Shown: positions 9,778 to 17,665 of the stretch, one piece after another
Numbering within the stretch: the first letter of the stretch is position 1
Layout of the letters: each line of letters starts with the position of its first letter
Assembly: GCF_002272135.1 (NCBI RefSeq)
Contig: NZ_NPBF01000025.1
Location: forward strand, 62,001 to 126,000
Source of the DNA: Virgibacillus sp. 7505
Lineage (GTDB): Bacteria; Bacillota; Bacilli; Bacillales; Amphibacillaceae
DNA length: 64,000 nucleotides
Direction of reading: 5' to 3'
The notes under the pieces: generated by a model
What the model was told of the DNA's origin: nothing
Database searches by the model: none
What the model saw: the letters and a program-made list of their open reading frames with translations, nothing else
Position numbers and translations under genes: made by a program

Positions 9778-9810
9778 AAAGCGTCAAACAGTCTAGTTTG
9801 GCGCTTTTTA
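9778..9810. terminator. Rho-independent terminator after yitT
   Basis: AAAGCGTCAAAC and GTTTGGCGCTTT form a stem with one G-T pair, followed by TTTTTAT. It lies between convergent genes and the reverse strand also shows a short T-run, so it may be bidirectional. Confidence 0.85.
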
Positions 9811-9854
9811 TATGTATAGGTTAACTCCTTAAGTAGAGATGAAAGAAAAGCCTT

Positions 9855-10502
9855 TTACGATAATCCAAATTGTTGTTTTATTATCTTAACATTATCATGA
9901 ATAGAGAAACTACCATCTACGTTTAATGTCTGAAGACCCATATCTTCTGCATCTCTTATAATCTTCAGAGCAAATCCATTATCCCTCTTCATCCAATTAG
10001 AAAAAGCTAAATCAGGATTTTCATACTGATCAAGTATCCCATGAATCCACTCTCTATTCTTATAATGCTTTATCTGAAATTCTGGTGTCGGAACCATCCA
10101 AATTGCATGGTTCAAGTCAGTAAGAAGTGGAGCTACCTTATGTGGCAGCAGTGCTGCTCCTTCCGCAATAATAGGTGTTGTTTTAGGTCGTGATAACAAG
10201 TCCTCCAGTATCAGACTATTCTGCTCCTCATACACACGAACTACATCTTCAATTTGCTCCTTAATAGATAAAGAACAAAACTGTGTAGACCAGACCTGAT
10301 TCCATGTCAGGTCTTTTATTTTGTACATATTTGGGTGCTGATCAGGTGTACTGCGGCACATATGGTCATCATAGCAATCATCGCATTTATAATAGGTAAA
10401 TCCATATTCAGCGGCCAGCTTTCGGGCAATGGTTGTTTTACCGGCACACGGAGAGCCGCCTATCCAATAGATATGTGAGAGTTCTTGTGCGAGATTAACC
10501 AA
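9855..10502 (-). CDS. P-loop kinase-like ATPase of unknown function
   Basis: About 215 residues. A Walker A motif GGSPCAGKTT near the N-terminus is followed by KLAAEYGF, as in nucleoside, shikimate and adenylylsulfate kinases. YKCDDCYDDHMC just after it is cysteine- and aspartate-rich and may bind metal or substrate. The later part (IIAEGAALLP, then KNREWIHGILDQYEN) fits a small-molecule kinase with a lid. The substrate is not recognisable. The TTG at 10502 is preferred because AAGGTGG lies nine bases upstream; a GTG at 10514 overlaps that site. It stands alone on the minus strand. Confidence 0.6.
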   Translation of the reverse strand: MVNLAQELSHIYWIGGSPCAGKTTIARKLAAEYGFTYYKCDDCYDDHMCRSTPDQHPNMYKIKDLTWNQVWSTQFCSLSIKEQIEDVVRVYEEQNSLILEDLLSRPKTTPIIAEGAALLPHKVAPLLTDLNHAIWMVPTPEFQIKHYKNREWIHGILDQYENPDLAFSNWMKRDNGFALKIIRDAEDMGLQTLNVDGSFSIHDNVKIIKQQFGLS

Positions 10503-10575
10503 CGGAATACCCACCTTTTCGATACTTTAATGAGGATTCATTATAGCTTAATTCGAGAAGTTGTATCTAATGGTT

Positions 10576-10605
10576 ACACTTTGTCACTTCAGCTTAACAC
10601 TTTGT
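10576..10605 (+). promoter_or_regulatory. Direct repeats ACACTTTGT upstream of rutA-like gene
   Basis: ACACTTTGT occurs at 10576-10584 and again at 10597-10605, 21 bp apart, so on the same face of the helix. A possible -10 (TATACA) lies at 10631-10636. The repeats end just upstream of where the -35 would lie. This is the layout of an activator site. The PucR-type regulator at the other end of the cluster is the obvious candidate, by inference only. Confidence 0.45.
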
Positions 10606-10678
10606 AATCTCCTTTTATTTTCTGAATAATTATACAATTTGATTAGGTTAAATACACAACACAAAAGGAGCGATACAA

Positions 10679-11743
10679 ATGGACTTCGGAATTTTCTTGC
10701 CAATAGCGAATAATGGGTGGATCATGTCGAATAACTCACCGCAGTATATGCCAACGTTTGAATTGAATAAGGATATTGCGCTGCGGGCGGAGAATATGGG
10801 GTTGGATTTTGTGTTGTCGATGGTGAAATATCGTGGGTATGGCGGAAAGACGGAGCATTGGGATTATGCGATGGAGTCTTTCAATTTGATGGCAGGGCTG
10901 GCAGCTGTCACAGACAGGATCGGGATTTACGCATCGGTGCAGCCGCTCACATATAATCCGGCAATGGCAGCTCGGATGGCGGCGACAATTGATGATATCA
11001 GTGACGGACGCTTCGGCTTGAATGTCGTGGCGGGCTGGAATAAGTATGAGTATTCCCAAATGGGATTATGGCCTGGTGATGAGTTTTATGGCGATCGCTA
11101 TGAATACGCGGATGAGTGGCTGACGGTTGTGAAGCAGCTGTGGGATAAAGGGAGACTGACACATAAGGGCAAATATTTCGGGCTGGAGGATTGCATGTGT
11201 CAGCCGACACCTAAAACAAAGCCGAATCCGCCGATTGTTTGTGCAGGTATGTCAGATAAAGGCTTGGAATTCACGATTAAGCATGGTGATATCAATTTCG
11301 TTGCAGGTGACTTTGACCGCATTGCGGAGCTTAGTGCCAAGGGTAAAGAAATGGCGGCAAGTATGAACAAGTCGATCAAGACATATGCCGTGTATACAAT
11401 CATTTCTGCTGAAACGGATGAAGAGGCGGAAGATATCTACTTGAACTTTATTGAAGGAACGGATAAAGGCGGGTTCGATGGACTGCAAAACGCGCGTGAT
11501 AATGATAAAACAGGCTCGACAATGGAGCTTCTAGGGGAGATTTTCATCGTACCAACGCTTGTCGGATCACCGCAGACGATAGCTGCGCAGATTGAAAAAA
11601 TCGAGAAGGAAACGATGATAGATGGCTTGCTGTTCACATTCCCTGACTTTGTGACAGATATGAATTTCTTCGAAAGTGACATCGTTCCATTGCTGGATGC
11701 GAAAGGACTTCGGAATACAGTCGTAAAAGAAATCATCGGGTAA
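10679..11743 (+). CDS. rutA: RutA-like flavin-dependent pyrimidine monooxygenase
   Basis: 354 residues, luciferase-like fold. Long stretches match the RutA family of uracil-opening monooxygenases: PIANNGW near the N-terminus, PQYMPTFELNK, RGYGGKTEHWD, ARMAATIDDISDGRFG, GLWPGD, and ICAGxSD-like VCAGMSDKG. RutA uses FMNH2 and oxygen to cleave the pyrimidine ring between N3 and C4, giving ureidoacrylate peracid. AAAAGGAG lies eight bases before the ATG. Downstream genes supply an FMN reductase and amidohydrolases, as expected for such a route. The classical rutC, D, E, F and G are absent, so the substrate may be uracil or a related N-heterocycle. Confidence 0.8.
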   Translation: MDFGIFLPIANNGWIMSNNSPQYMPTFELNKDIALRAENMGLDFVLSMVKYRGYGGKTEHWDYAMESFNLMAGLAAVTDRIGIYASVQPLTYNPAMAARMAATIDDISDGRFGLNVVAGWNKYEYSQMGLWPGDEFYGDRYEYADEWLTVVKQLWDKGRLTHKGKYFGLEDCMCQPTPKTKPNPPIVCAGMSDKGLEFTIKHGDINFVAGDFDRIAELSAKGKEMAASMNKSIKTYAVYTIISAETDEEAEDIYLNFIEGTDKGGFDGLQNARDNDKTGSTMELLGEIFIVPTLVGSPQTIAAQIEKIEKETMIDGLLFTFPDFVTDMNFFESDIVPLLDAKGLRNTVVKEIIG

Positions 11744-11756
11744 GGAGGAAGATCTA

Positions 11757-12656
11757 GTGAAGGAAAGCATGGTGATTGCCGGGCTGCAGAATGGTGCGTA
11801 TGCAGGAGATGTTGAAACGAATTTAGAAAGGATAGTGGCAGAATGCAGACGGGTTATTGCGGCAGATAAGCCGGATTTGCTTGTTTGTGCTGAGCTGATG
11901 ACGGCCCCGTATTTTGCGGCAGTCACAACGCCGGATGAGACTTTCTTCGACTTTGCTGAGCCTATGGATGGACCTACAGTGACAGCTATGGTCGCTTTGG
12001 CTGAGGAGACAGGAACACATCTGATCGGAACAGTTTTCGAGAGAGCAGAGGAAGGTGAACACACGAATTATTACAATACAGCGTTTGTCTGTTCCCCAAC
12101 AAGAGGACTGATCGGCAGCTATCGAAAAGTCCATGTGCCGAAAGTCGATGATGCGACGATGAAGACGGATGAGAAATATTATTTTGAACAGTACGGCGGC
12201 GGAGGAAATGCGTTCCCAACGTTCCCCCTGGACAATGGCTGGAAGATTGGCATCCTCATTTGCTTTGACCGGTCGTTCCCAGAAGCGTGGCGTTCCTTGC
12301 GTGTGCAGGATGTGGATGCGATCGTCGTGCCGACAGCGACTTACGGCTTCCGCAAGGATCTGTATGTGGCAGAGCTGCGAGTGAGGGCCTTGGAAAATAA
12401 TCTGTTTGTCATGGGTGTGAATAAAGCAGGAGCAGAACAGCTGCAGGGCGAGGAGGTGCTCCGCCATCACTTCGGACAGTCTTGCATTCTCAATCCATTC
12501 GGGGACGTGATGGCAATAGCCGAAGATGGAGAGTGGCAGCATGTATCTGCAGAGATCAGTAAAGCTACACTTGTTGAATCGCGTAATCGTGTCGACTGGC
12601 TGGCCAACCGGAAACTGGAAGTCTATGAACGCTATCAAACGGAAGTAGTAAACTAA
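11757..12656 (+). CDS. Carbon-nitrogen hydrolase (nitrilase superfamily), N-carbamoyl amidohydrolase-like
   Basis: 299 residues from a GTG with AGGAGG eight bases upstream. The nitrilase triad is visible: Glu46 (CAELMTAPYF), Lys124 (SYRKVHVPK) and Cys169 (LICFDRSFPE). The flanking sequences resemble beta-ureidopropionase and N-carbamoyl-amino-acid amidohydrolases, which release CO2 and ammonia from carbamoyl groups. Placed 13 nt after the RutA-like gene, it could process a ureido intermediate. It is not part of the E. coli rut operon. The exact substrate is an inference. Confidence 0.75.
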   Translation: MKESMVIAGLQNGAYAGDVETNLERIVAECRRVIAADKPDLLVCAELMTAPYFAAVTTPDETFFDFAEPMDGPTVTAMVALAEETGTHLIGTVFERAEEGEHTNYYNTAFVCSPTRGLIGSYRKVHVPKVDDATMKTDEKYYFEQYGGGGNAFPTFPLDNGWKIGILICFDRSFPEAWRSLRVQDVDAIVVPTATYGFRKDLYVAELRVRALENNLFVMGVNKAGAEQLQGEEVLRHHFGQSCILNPFGDVMAIAEDGEWQHVSAEISKATLVESRNRVDWLANRKLEVYERYQTEVVN

Positions 12657-12675
12657 CCAAATGGAGGGCGATAAG

Positions 12676-13218
12676 ATGACGAAAGCAGTTGTGATTACAG
12701 GCAGTCCGAAGAAAACATCCCGATTGAATGGACCCGTGGAGTATGTGATTGCTGATTTGGAAAGCAAAGGCTGTGATGTATCACATGTTGTAGTTGCAGA
12801 TTTGCCGGCGGAGGATCTGCTGTATGCCAACTTCACGAGTGATGCGATTATCCAGGCTACACAGCAGGTGAAGAATGCAGATGTCGTTGTAGTGGCAACG
12901 CAGGTGTATAAAGCTTCCTATACTGGTGTATTGAAATGCTTCCTGGATCTGATTCCGGAAAGAGGGTTGGCTGGCAAAAAGGTGCTGCCGCTAGCAATGG
13001 GCGGAACGACAGCGCATTTGCTGATGCTGGAATTTTCTCTGAAGCCGGTGCTATCTGTATTGGGTGCCAATGCAATTGAACAGGGCGTATTCATTCAGGA
13101 TAAGCAAGTAGTCCGAGACGTGGACAACAGCTTTGAGATTGGGGAAGACTGCAAGCTAAGACTGGATCAAGCAGTCGAGGGGCTTTTGGAGGGTGTGACG
13201 ATCGAACAGGTTGTATAA
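12676..13218 (+). CDS. NAD(P)H-dependent FMN reductase (SsuE-like)
   Basis: 180 residues from the ATG at 12676. An upstream in-frame ATG at 12661 contains the GGAGGG ribosome site and is unlikely to be used. A flavodoxin-like fold begins VITGSPKKTSRLNG, the phosphate-binding loop for FMN. TQVYKASYTGVLKCFLDLIP is the typical SsuE/azoreductase-family segment. Its likely task is to supply FMNH2 to the RutA-like monooxygenase. Classical rut loci use an unrelated reductase, RutF, so this is a functional replacement. Confidence 0.78.
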   Translation: MTKAVVITGSPKKTSRLNGPVEYVIADLESKGCDVSHVVVADLPAEDLLYANFTSDAIIQATQQVKNADVVVVATQVYKASYTGVLKCFLDLIPERGLAGKKVLPLAMGGTTAHLLMLEFSLKPVLSVLGANAIEQGVFIQDKQVVRDVDNSFEIGEDCKLRLDQAVEGLLEGVTIEQVV

Positions 13219-13257
13219 TCCCTACACTAATATAAATAGAAAAGGTCGGAACGTATC

Positions 13258-13995
13258 ATGATGCTGGCGACGATGTTTGCATTAGGACTGCTGTTGGGCT
13301 TTGCCGGCGGTGGTGGATCTGGATTTGTGCTGGCACTATTGATTAGTGTTTTCCAGATTCCGATTCATACCGCACTCGGCACGAGCACAACAGCCATGAT
13401 TTTCACCGTTATTTCCGGATCGATCAGTCATTTTAAAGAAGGCAATATGCAGCTGAAAACTGGCGCAATGGTCGGAGCATTCGGTGGCGTAGGTGCTTAT
13501 CTGGGTACAAAAGTAGCGGCTCAGCTGCCAGAGACTCCGCTAATTGTCATTTCAGCTCTTCTTTTATTCGTTTCTTCTATCCTGCTGTTTTTCCGTACCA
13601 GGCTCAGCGGCAGTATAAAGGTGGAGAAAGTGTTCAGCAAAAAGCAATATCTGCTGCTGGCGATAGGAGTCGGGGGCAGTACTGGGTTCTTGTCCGGATG
13701 CTTTGGCATCGGGTCGACACCCTTGATTCAGTTGGGATTGATGATCTTTTTCGGGCTAAGTATACAGCAGGCGGCAGCGACAAGCATGTTTGTACTGATC
13801 CCAATTTCATTTCTTGGATCATTCGGTTTTGCTCAAGCTGGGTTTGTCGATATCTCTTTGCTCGTACAAGTGGTCGCTGGTACGATGATAGGCTCGTTCA
13901 TTGGAGCGAAATTCACTCGTCTTGCACCAGTGCAGGTGCTGCGGACAGTTATTATTTTGCTGCCGATCTTCGGCGGTATTCTATTGCTTACATAA
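13258..13995 (+). CDS. TSUP family membrane permease (TauE/SafE)
   Basis: 245 residues with about seven to eight membrane helices arranged as two similar halves: GLLLGFAGGGGSGFV at the start and GVGGSTGFLSGCFGIGS in the middle. TSUP proteins move sulfite, sulfoacetate and other small anions. In this cluster it may import the substrate or export an acidic product. Classical rut loci use RutG, an uracil permease of another family, so the cargo here is an open question. The AAAGGTCGG upstream is a weak ribosome site. Confidence 0.75.
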   Translation: MMLATMFALGLLLGFAGGGGSGFVLALLISVFQIPIHTALGTSTTAMIFTVISGSISHFKEGNMQLKTGAMVGAFGGVGAYLGTKVAAQLPETPLIVISALLLFVSSILLFFRTRLSGSIKVEKVFSKKQYLLLAIGVGGSTGFLSGCFGIGSTPLIQLGLMIFFGLSIQQAAATSMFVLIPISFLGSFGFAQAGFVDISLLVQVVAGTMIGSFIGAKFTRLAPVQVLRTVIILLPIFGGILLLT

Positions 13996-14011
13996 AACAG
14001 GAGGGATGTAT

Positions 14012-14656
14012 ATGGCGGATAAACTGTCAGTCTATCAGCAAGCAGGTTATGGTCAGAAGCAAGTAGGGTTCGGAGAGAAGCCGGCACTTTTACTAGTCGA
14101 TTTTCAGCATGCATTTACGAATAGTGAATATCCGACGGGAAAAAGTCCCCTTATTAAGCAGGCTGTGACTGAAACAGCGGAGCTCCTTGAGTTAGCCCGC
14201 AAGAAGGACATTCCAGTTATCTATACAGTCGTCGGCTACAGGGATGATAAGTGGGATACAGGAAATTGGAAAACAGATATCAGCTGGATTTCTATCGGGT
14301 CACATGCAGCCGAAGTAAGTCCGGAAGTAGAACCAGTTACAGGAGAGCCAATTGTGTTGAAAAAGTATCCATCGGCATTCTTCGGTACAGAGGTGCTGTC
14401 GCTGCTGACGACAAAGCAAGTGGATACCGTCATTGTCACAGGCTGCACGACAAGCGGTTGTGTACGGGCAACGATCATTGACGCGTTTTCCTATGGATTC
14501 AAAACGATTGTGCCGGAGGAGTGTGTCGGAGATCAAGCAAAGGAATCACATGATGCGAATTTGTTTGATGTGGATGCACGATATGCCGATGTGCTGCCGA
14601 AGCAGCAGGTAGTGGATTATTTGACGGCGTTGAAAGCTGCGCCAATAACAACATAA
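14012..14656 (+). CDS. Cysteine hydrolase, isochorismatase superfamily (RutB / maleamate amidohydrolase-like)
   Basis: 214 residues from the ATG after CAGGAGGG. The catalytic triad is Asp30 (LLLVDFQHAF), Lys117 or 118 (VLKKYPSAFFGT) and Cys150 (TGCTTSGCVRAT). The last motif is closer to N-carbamoylsarcosine amidase and maleamate amidohydrolase than to E. coli RutB. It may nonetheless do the RutB step, cleaving the carbamoyl group from a cis-enoic ring-opening product. It closes the operon and is followed by a strong terminator. Confidence 0.78.
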   Translation: MADKLSVYQQAGYGQKQVGFGEKPALLLVDFQHAFTNSEYPTGKSPLIKQAVTETAELLELARKKDIPVIYTVVGYRDDKWDTGNWKTDISWISIGSHAAEVSPEVEPVTGEPIVLKKYPSAFFGTEVLSLLTTKQVDTVIVTGCTTSGCVRATIIDAFSYGFKTIVPEECVGDQAKESHDANLFDVDARYADVLPKQQVVDYLTALKAAPITT

Positions 14657-14659
14657 GTG

Positions 14660-14697
14660 AAAAAACACATCTCTATGAAAGAGATGTGTTTTTTTTA
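14660..14697. terminator. Terminator after the rutA-like operon
   Basis: AAAAAACACATCTCT and AGAGATGTGTTTTTT form a long perfect stem with an ATGAA loop. A-run and T-run on both sides make it work for both this operon and the convergent regulator gene. Confidence 0.92.
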
Positions 14698-14702
14698 TTT
14701 AC

Positions 14703-16139
14703 TTACATACTAATAGGGTAAATATATGCGTTCTTCTGCATGCTGCCCAAATTTTCTACAGCTGTTTTCAGCTCCTGGACACGCAGCTCAAGCGAAAGAG
14801 CGAAGCGTTTTTCAGGATCAGTCAGTAAGCCAACCAATGCCTCTATTCGTTCCAGATGACCATACACAGTTTGTCTGGATACACCTAAATGGTTTGCAAC
14901 TGTAGTAACAGATAAACCGTGATCCAGCAGCAGTCGCAACACTTCCAGCAGCTTGGCTGTATTACGATGTCCGAAAAGCGGGAGAAGCAGTTTTATTTCT
15001 GGAACGGATTCCCTACGTACAAGTGGCAGCAGCATGTGATACGGACTGTTATGGTCTAGAAGGCAGATAGTTTCGGGTGAATTGGAATGCTTGGCAAGCT
15101 CCAGTGCAATCTGTGCTTCCCGTATTTTATCAGCTGGATCTTCAGTCCAGGATGTTTCGGAGCTGATACCAGCCATAAGATCAGGTATAGCTTTGAGAAA
15201 TTTTAATCGTTCTCCTATTTGGTTTGAGTCCGTGGAAAAAAATAGCACATGAGCTCGCTTCTTTCGGATAGAGTAAACAAGATTTTCTCCACAGTCAGCT
15301 TCCAGTTGATCCAGGGAGGAAGTTAAATGTCCAATTCCTTCTTTACTCTCCAGGACGCCTATGGATAGATAGGGATTTTCCTTACAATAAGCTGGTACTT
15401 TCAATGGATATAGAAAATCATCAAGCGCAAGTTGACTTTTGCTGCTTTTATGAGATTGAATGGGTTGGCGTATCCATGGTGAACCTGATAACGAAGTAGA
15501 TTCATATGCATCAAGTGGGTGACGCATGAATTCCTGCGCCCATTTTCTAGTAACCTGTTCTATCTCCATTTGAGAGGACTCCAAGCGGGCCACATGCTCC
15601 AATATTTTTATGATAGAATCTTTCGAATGAAGAAAAACGGAAGGTATCTCTAATTGATCAGCGAGGGTGCAAATAAAGCCGCTGCCAATGATAGCATCAA
15701 TGCCGGCTTGTTTGAGTGATGCAAGCAATGCGGCTGCATCATGCTTGGAGCTGTACGCAAAAAACAAATATTCCCCATCCAGATGCTGTACAACATCCTG
15801 ATAACTCTGCAAATCCTCTCCATAATGAATCACAGCAATGAGCCTGCCAAATTGGCGGGCTTGCAAGGCAGCCTGCAGCACATCGTACCGTGTAATGGGA
15901 ATCTGAAGGATAGGCAGCGCTGATTGATAAACACTTTTATCCAGCATCGTCCAATGTGCTCCGCCAGTAATGATCATCTGCGGCCGGATCGTATGCAGAT
16001 GATCGTTCAAGTAATCCACAACATGACCAAAATGGACATCACGGATTGTCACATCCGGCAATTGCTCTGTATTATCCATAACCTGCTGTACAACATTTGT
16101 CAGCTTCGGATGACTGAGAATCAGGACTTTTGATGGCAC
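14703..16139 (-). CDS. PrpR_N-type sensor with PucR C-terminal HTH, transcriptional regulator
   Basis: 478 residues from the GTG at 16139, chosen because AAGGAG lies eight bases upstream; a longer frame from 16196 would bury that site. Residues 1-195 resemble the PrpR N-terminal ligand-sensing domain (SKVLILSHPKL, then DVLQAALQARQFGRLIAVIHY and GIDAIIGSGF). Residues about 270-410 resemble the GGDEF-like middle region of PucR/CdaR regulators (SIGVLESKEGIGHL, then KIREAQIALELAK). The C-terminus is the PucR helix-turn-helix (LLDHGLSVTTVANHLGVSRQT). It faces the RutA-like operon and is its probable regulator. The domain names rest on motif resemblance. Confidence 0.75.
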   Translation of the reverse strand: MPSKVLILSHPKLTNVVQQVMDNTEQLPDVTIRDVHFGHVVDYLNDHLHTIRPQMIITGGAHWTMLDKSVYQSALPILQIPITRYDVLQAALQARQFGRLIAVIHYGEDLQSYQDVVQHLDGEYLFFAYSSKHDAAALLASLKQAGIDAIIGSGFICTLADQLEIPSVFLHSKDSIIKILEHVARLESSQMEIEQVTRKWAQEFMRHPLDAYESTSLSGSPWIRQPIQSHKSSKSQLALDDFLYPLKVPAYCKENPYLSIGVLESKEGIGHLTSSLDQLEADCGENLVYSIRKKRAHVLFFSTDSNQIGERLKFLKAIPDLMAGISSETSWTEDPADKIREAQIALELAKHSNSPETICLLDHNSPYHMLLPLVRRESVPEIKLLLPLFGHRNTAKLLEVLRLLLDHGLSVTTVANHLGVSRQTVYGHLERIEALVGLLTDPEKRFALSLELRVQELKTAVENLGSMQKNAYIYPISM

Positions 16140-16390
16140 TGCATACACTCCTTCACCTTTGTAGTAGCCGTCTTTAATTTCTAAAAAATATAGCATGTCG
16201 CGAAATGGGTTACAAAGCTTCTGTCATGTTAGTTAACAAGAAAATTTATAGGGATGTAAATAAATAGAAACTTTTGGTAATGAGATTCGTAGTACATCTT
16301 AGATCACGCTTTCCAAATCGGTAAAAAGGGAAGGTTAGCCTGAATGAAAGGAAAGGTGTACATATCACGGATTGCAAAGGAGGAATCACG

Positions 16391-16648
16391 ATGGAGTTTT
16401 GGATTATGATCATTCTTTTCACAGCACTTATTATCGGCATTTCTTTATTCTTTAAAAATAAGAAGCCGCCACTTATGTACATCATTCCTTTTGCTTTTAC
16501 GCTAATAAGTATTGTATTACTGATAGCTAGCTTTACAATTGGCGGTTTCAGTGGAATGGGAATGACAGTTAGCAGCATCGGCCTGTTAATTTCTTCGGCA
16601 GCTGCATTAATTGTTGTTAGTTTCTTTGGTTTTTTAGGGAGCGAATAA
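16391..16648 (+). CDS. Small membrane protein, YesK-like
   Basis: 85 residues, almost entirely hydrophobic with three membrane helices (residues 3-20, 27-49, 57-82) and a central GGFSGMGM turn. Length and layout resemble the YesK-like family of Bacillus. An AAAGGAGG site lies six bases before the ATG. Function is unknown. The broken HTH gene follows 32 nt downstream, and the two may share a transcript. Confidence 0.6.
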   Translation: MEFWIMIILFTALIIGISLFFKNKKPPLMYIIPFAFTLISIVLLIASFTIGGFSGMGMTVSSIGLLISSAAALIVVSFFGFLGSE

Positions 16649-16680
16649 AAGTCTTGTGAAGGAATAAAGGAGTGGATTAC

Positions 16681-16968
16681 ATGGAAATAGATTTCTTTTG
16701 GATTGGACTGGGAATAGCAGTGCTTGGTTATTTCATCGGGGATGGATTGAAGAATTTTTAAAATCCCGGTTCTGGTTTTCAGTTTGAGGAATATCCCACC
16801 TTAATTAAAGAGAAAGATTTGCATACATATTTAAATTTGAGCAAAGCAGAAGTAGCGGACTTACTCAATAAGAATCCTAATGCGCCGAAAGTAGTATTGG
16901 ACGGAACGACATATTATCCTTATAAGCCGTTTATGAAATGGATCACGTCGACAGAGATTTACCAATAA
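16681..16968 (+). pseudogene. Membrane-anchored excisionase-like HTH protein, interrupted by in-frame TAA
   Basis: One frame of 96 codons starts at the ATG (16681, after AAAGGAG) and encodes a membrane helix, IDFFWIGLGIAVLGYFIGDG, then LKNF. It hits TAA at 16759-16761 and continues without a frame change into a soluble domain, with YPTLIKEKDLHTYLNLSK, AEVADLLNK and VVLDGTTYYPYKPFMKW, ending in TAA at 16966-16968. The second part looks like a small excisionase-type DNA-binding module. AAA to TAA at the stop would explain the break. Either a pseudogene, a sequencing error or stop readthrough. The 26-residue peptide alone may still be made. Confidence 0.65.
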
Positions 16969-16990
16969 GCACAGAAGGGAGCACTCTGTA

Positions 16991-17431
16991 ATGGGAATGA
17001 TATTAAGAGCTATTGATGCGGATAACTGGCATGCTTGCGTGAAGCTGACAGTAAGTGAGGAACAGAAACAGAATGTAGCTGAAAATGCGGTGTCGCTTGC
17101 GCAGGCCGCTTATGAGAAGCAGTGGTATCCACATGGTATATATGCGGATGATATGCTAGTTGGTTTTCTGATGTTCGGAACGGATCAGGAAACGAAGCGC
17201 GTGGAACTGTGCCGTTTCATGCTTGACAAGCAGTATCAAGGAAAGGGCTATGGGACAGCTGCACTTGTGACGCTATTCGATCTAATTAAAATCAGATACG
17301 GGCCTATTTCTTTCTATACAAGCATTGTGCCAGATAATCTTGCTGCAAAGAAGATCTATGAAAACGCAGGATTCCGTATGACTGGGGAAATCTTGTGGGA
17401 AGAGCTGGTGATGGTGAAACAGTTGGTATGA
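16991..17431 (+). CDS. GNAT acetyltransferase, spermidine/spermine N-acetyltransferase-like
   Basis: 146 residues with the complete GNAT fold. The acetyl-CoA loop is RFMLDKQYQGKGYGTAALV, and the C-terminal NLAAKKIYENAGFRMTGE is typical. The N-terminus (ILRAIDADNWHACVKLTVSEEQ) is close to the BltD/PaiA-type polyamine acetyltransferases of Bacillus, so polyamines are the likely substrate by resemblance. AGGGAGCAC lies before the ATG. It is monocistronic, followed by a terminator. Confidence 0.75.
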   Translation: MGMILRAIDADNWHACVKLTVSEEQKQNVAENAVSLAQAAYEKQWYPHGIYADDMLVGFLMFGTDQETKRVELCRFMLDKQYQGKGYGTAALVTLFDLIKIRYGPISFYTSIVPDNLAAKKIYENAGFRMTGEILWEELVMVKQLV

Positions 17432-17463
17432 ATACTCTTACAGCGATAATATGTTGGTTTTAA

Positions 17464-17496
17464 ACACAATTCTGTGTAGAGAATTGTGTTTTTTTG
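17464..17496 (+). terminator. Terminator after the acetyltransferase gene
   Basis: ACACAATTCT pairs with AGAATTGTGT around a short loop, followed by seven T. Confidence 0.9.
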
Positions 17497-17598
17497 TATT
17501 GTCATGTGAATTTGAAACAATATCAACTGGGCTTTTGCATTAATTTAACATTTATACTGGACATCATTTAAAAATGGAGTTATGATGATTCCAACACC

Positions 17599-17622
17599 AC
17601 TTGTAATACAAGTATACAAGTA
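17599..17622. promoter_or_regulatory. ACTTGT/ACAAGT dyad, probable GntR operator
   Basis: ACTTGTAATACAAGT (17599-17613) is an inverted repeat with a 3-nt centre, overlapped by a second ACAAGTAT unit (17616-17622). It lies about 45-65 nt before the transketolase start. GntR/FCD repressors bind dyads of this size. The linked regulator at 21831-22526 is the likely partner. Confidence 0.5.
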
Positions 17623-17665
17623 TATGAGTTTACAAGAGGATCACTTAGGAACAGGAGTGTGGCAT

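Noticed and set aside
11823-12836. 337-residue minus-strand frame across the nitrilase gene
   Set aside because: It opposes a gene with an intact catalytic triad and good codon pattern, and has no recognisable domain.
13901-14011. N-terminal extension of the isochorismatase-type gene
   Set aside because: It overlaps the permease gene in another frame; the ATG at 14012 has a GGAGGG site.
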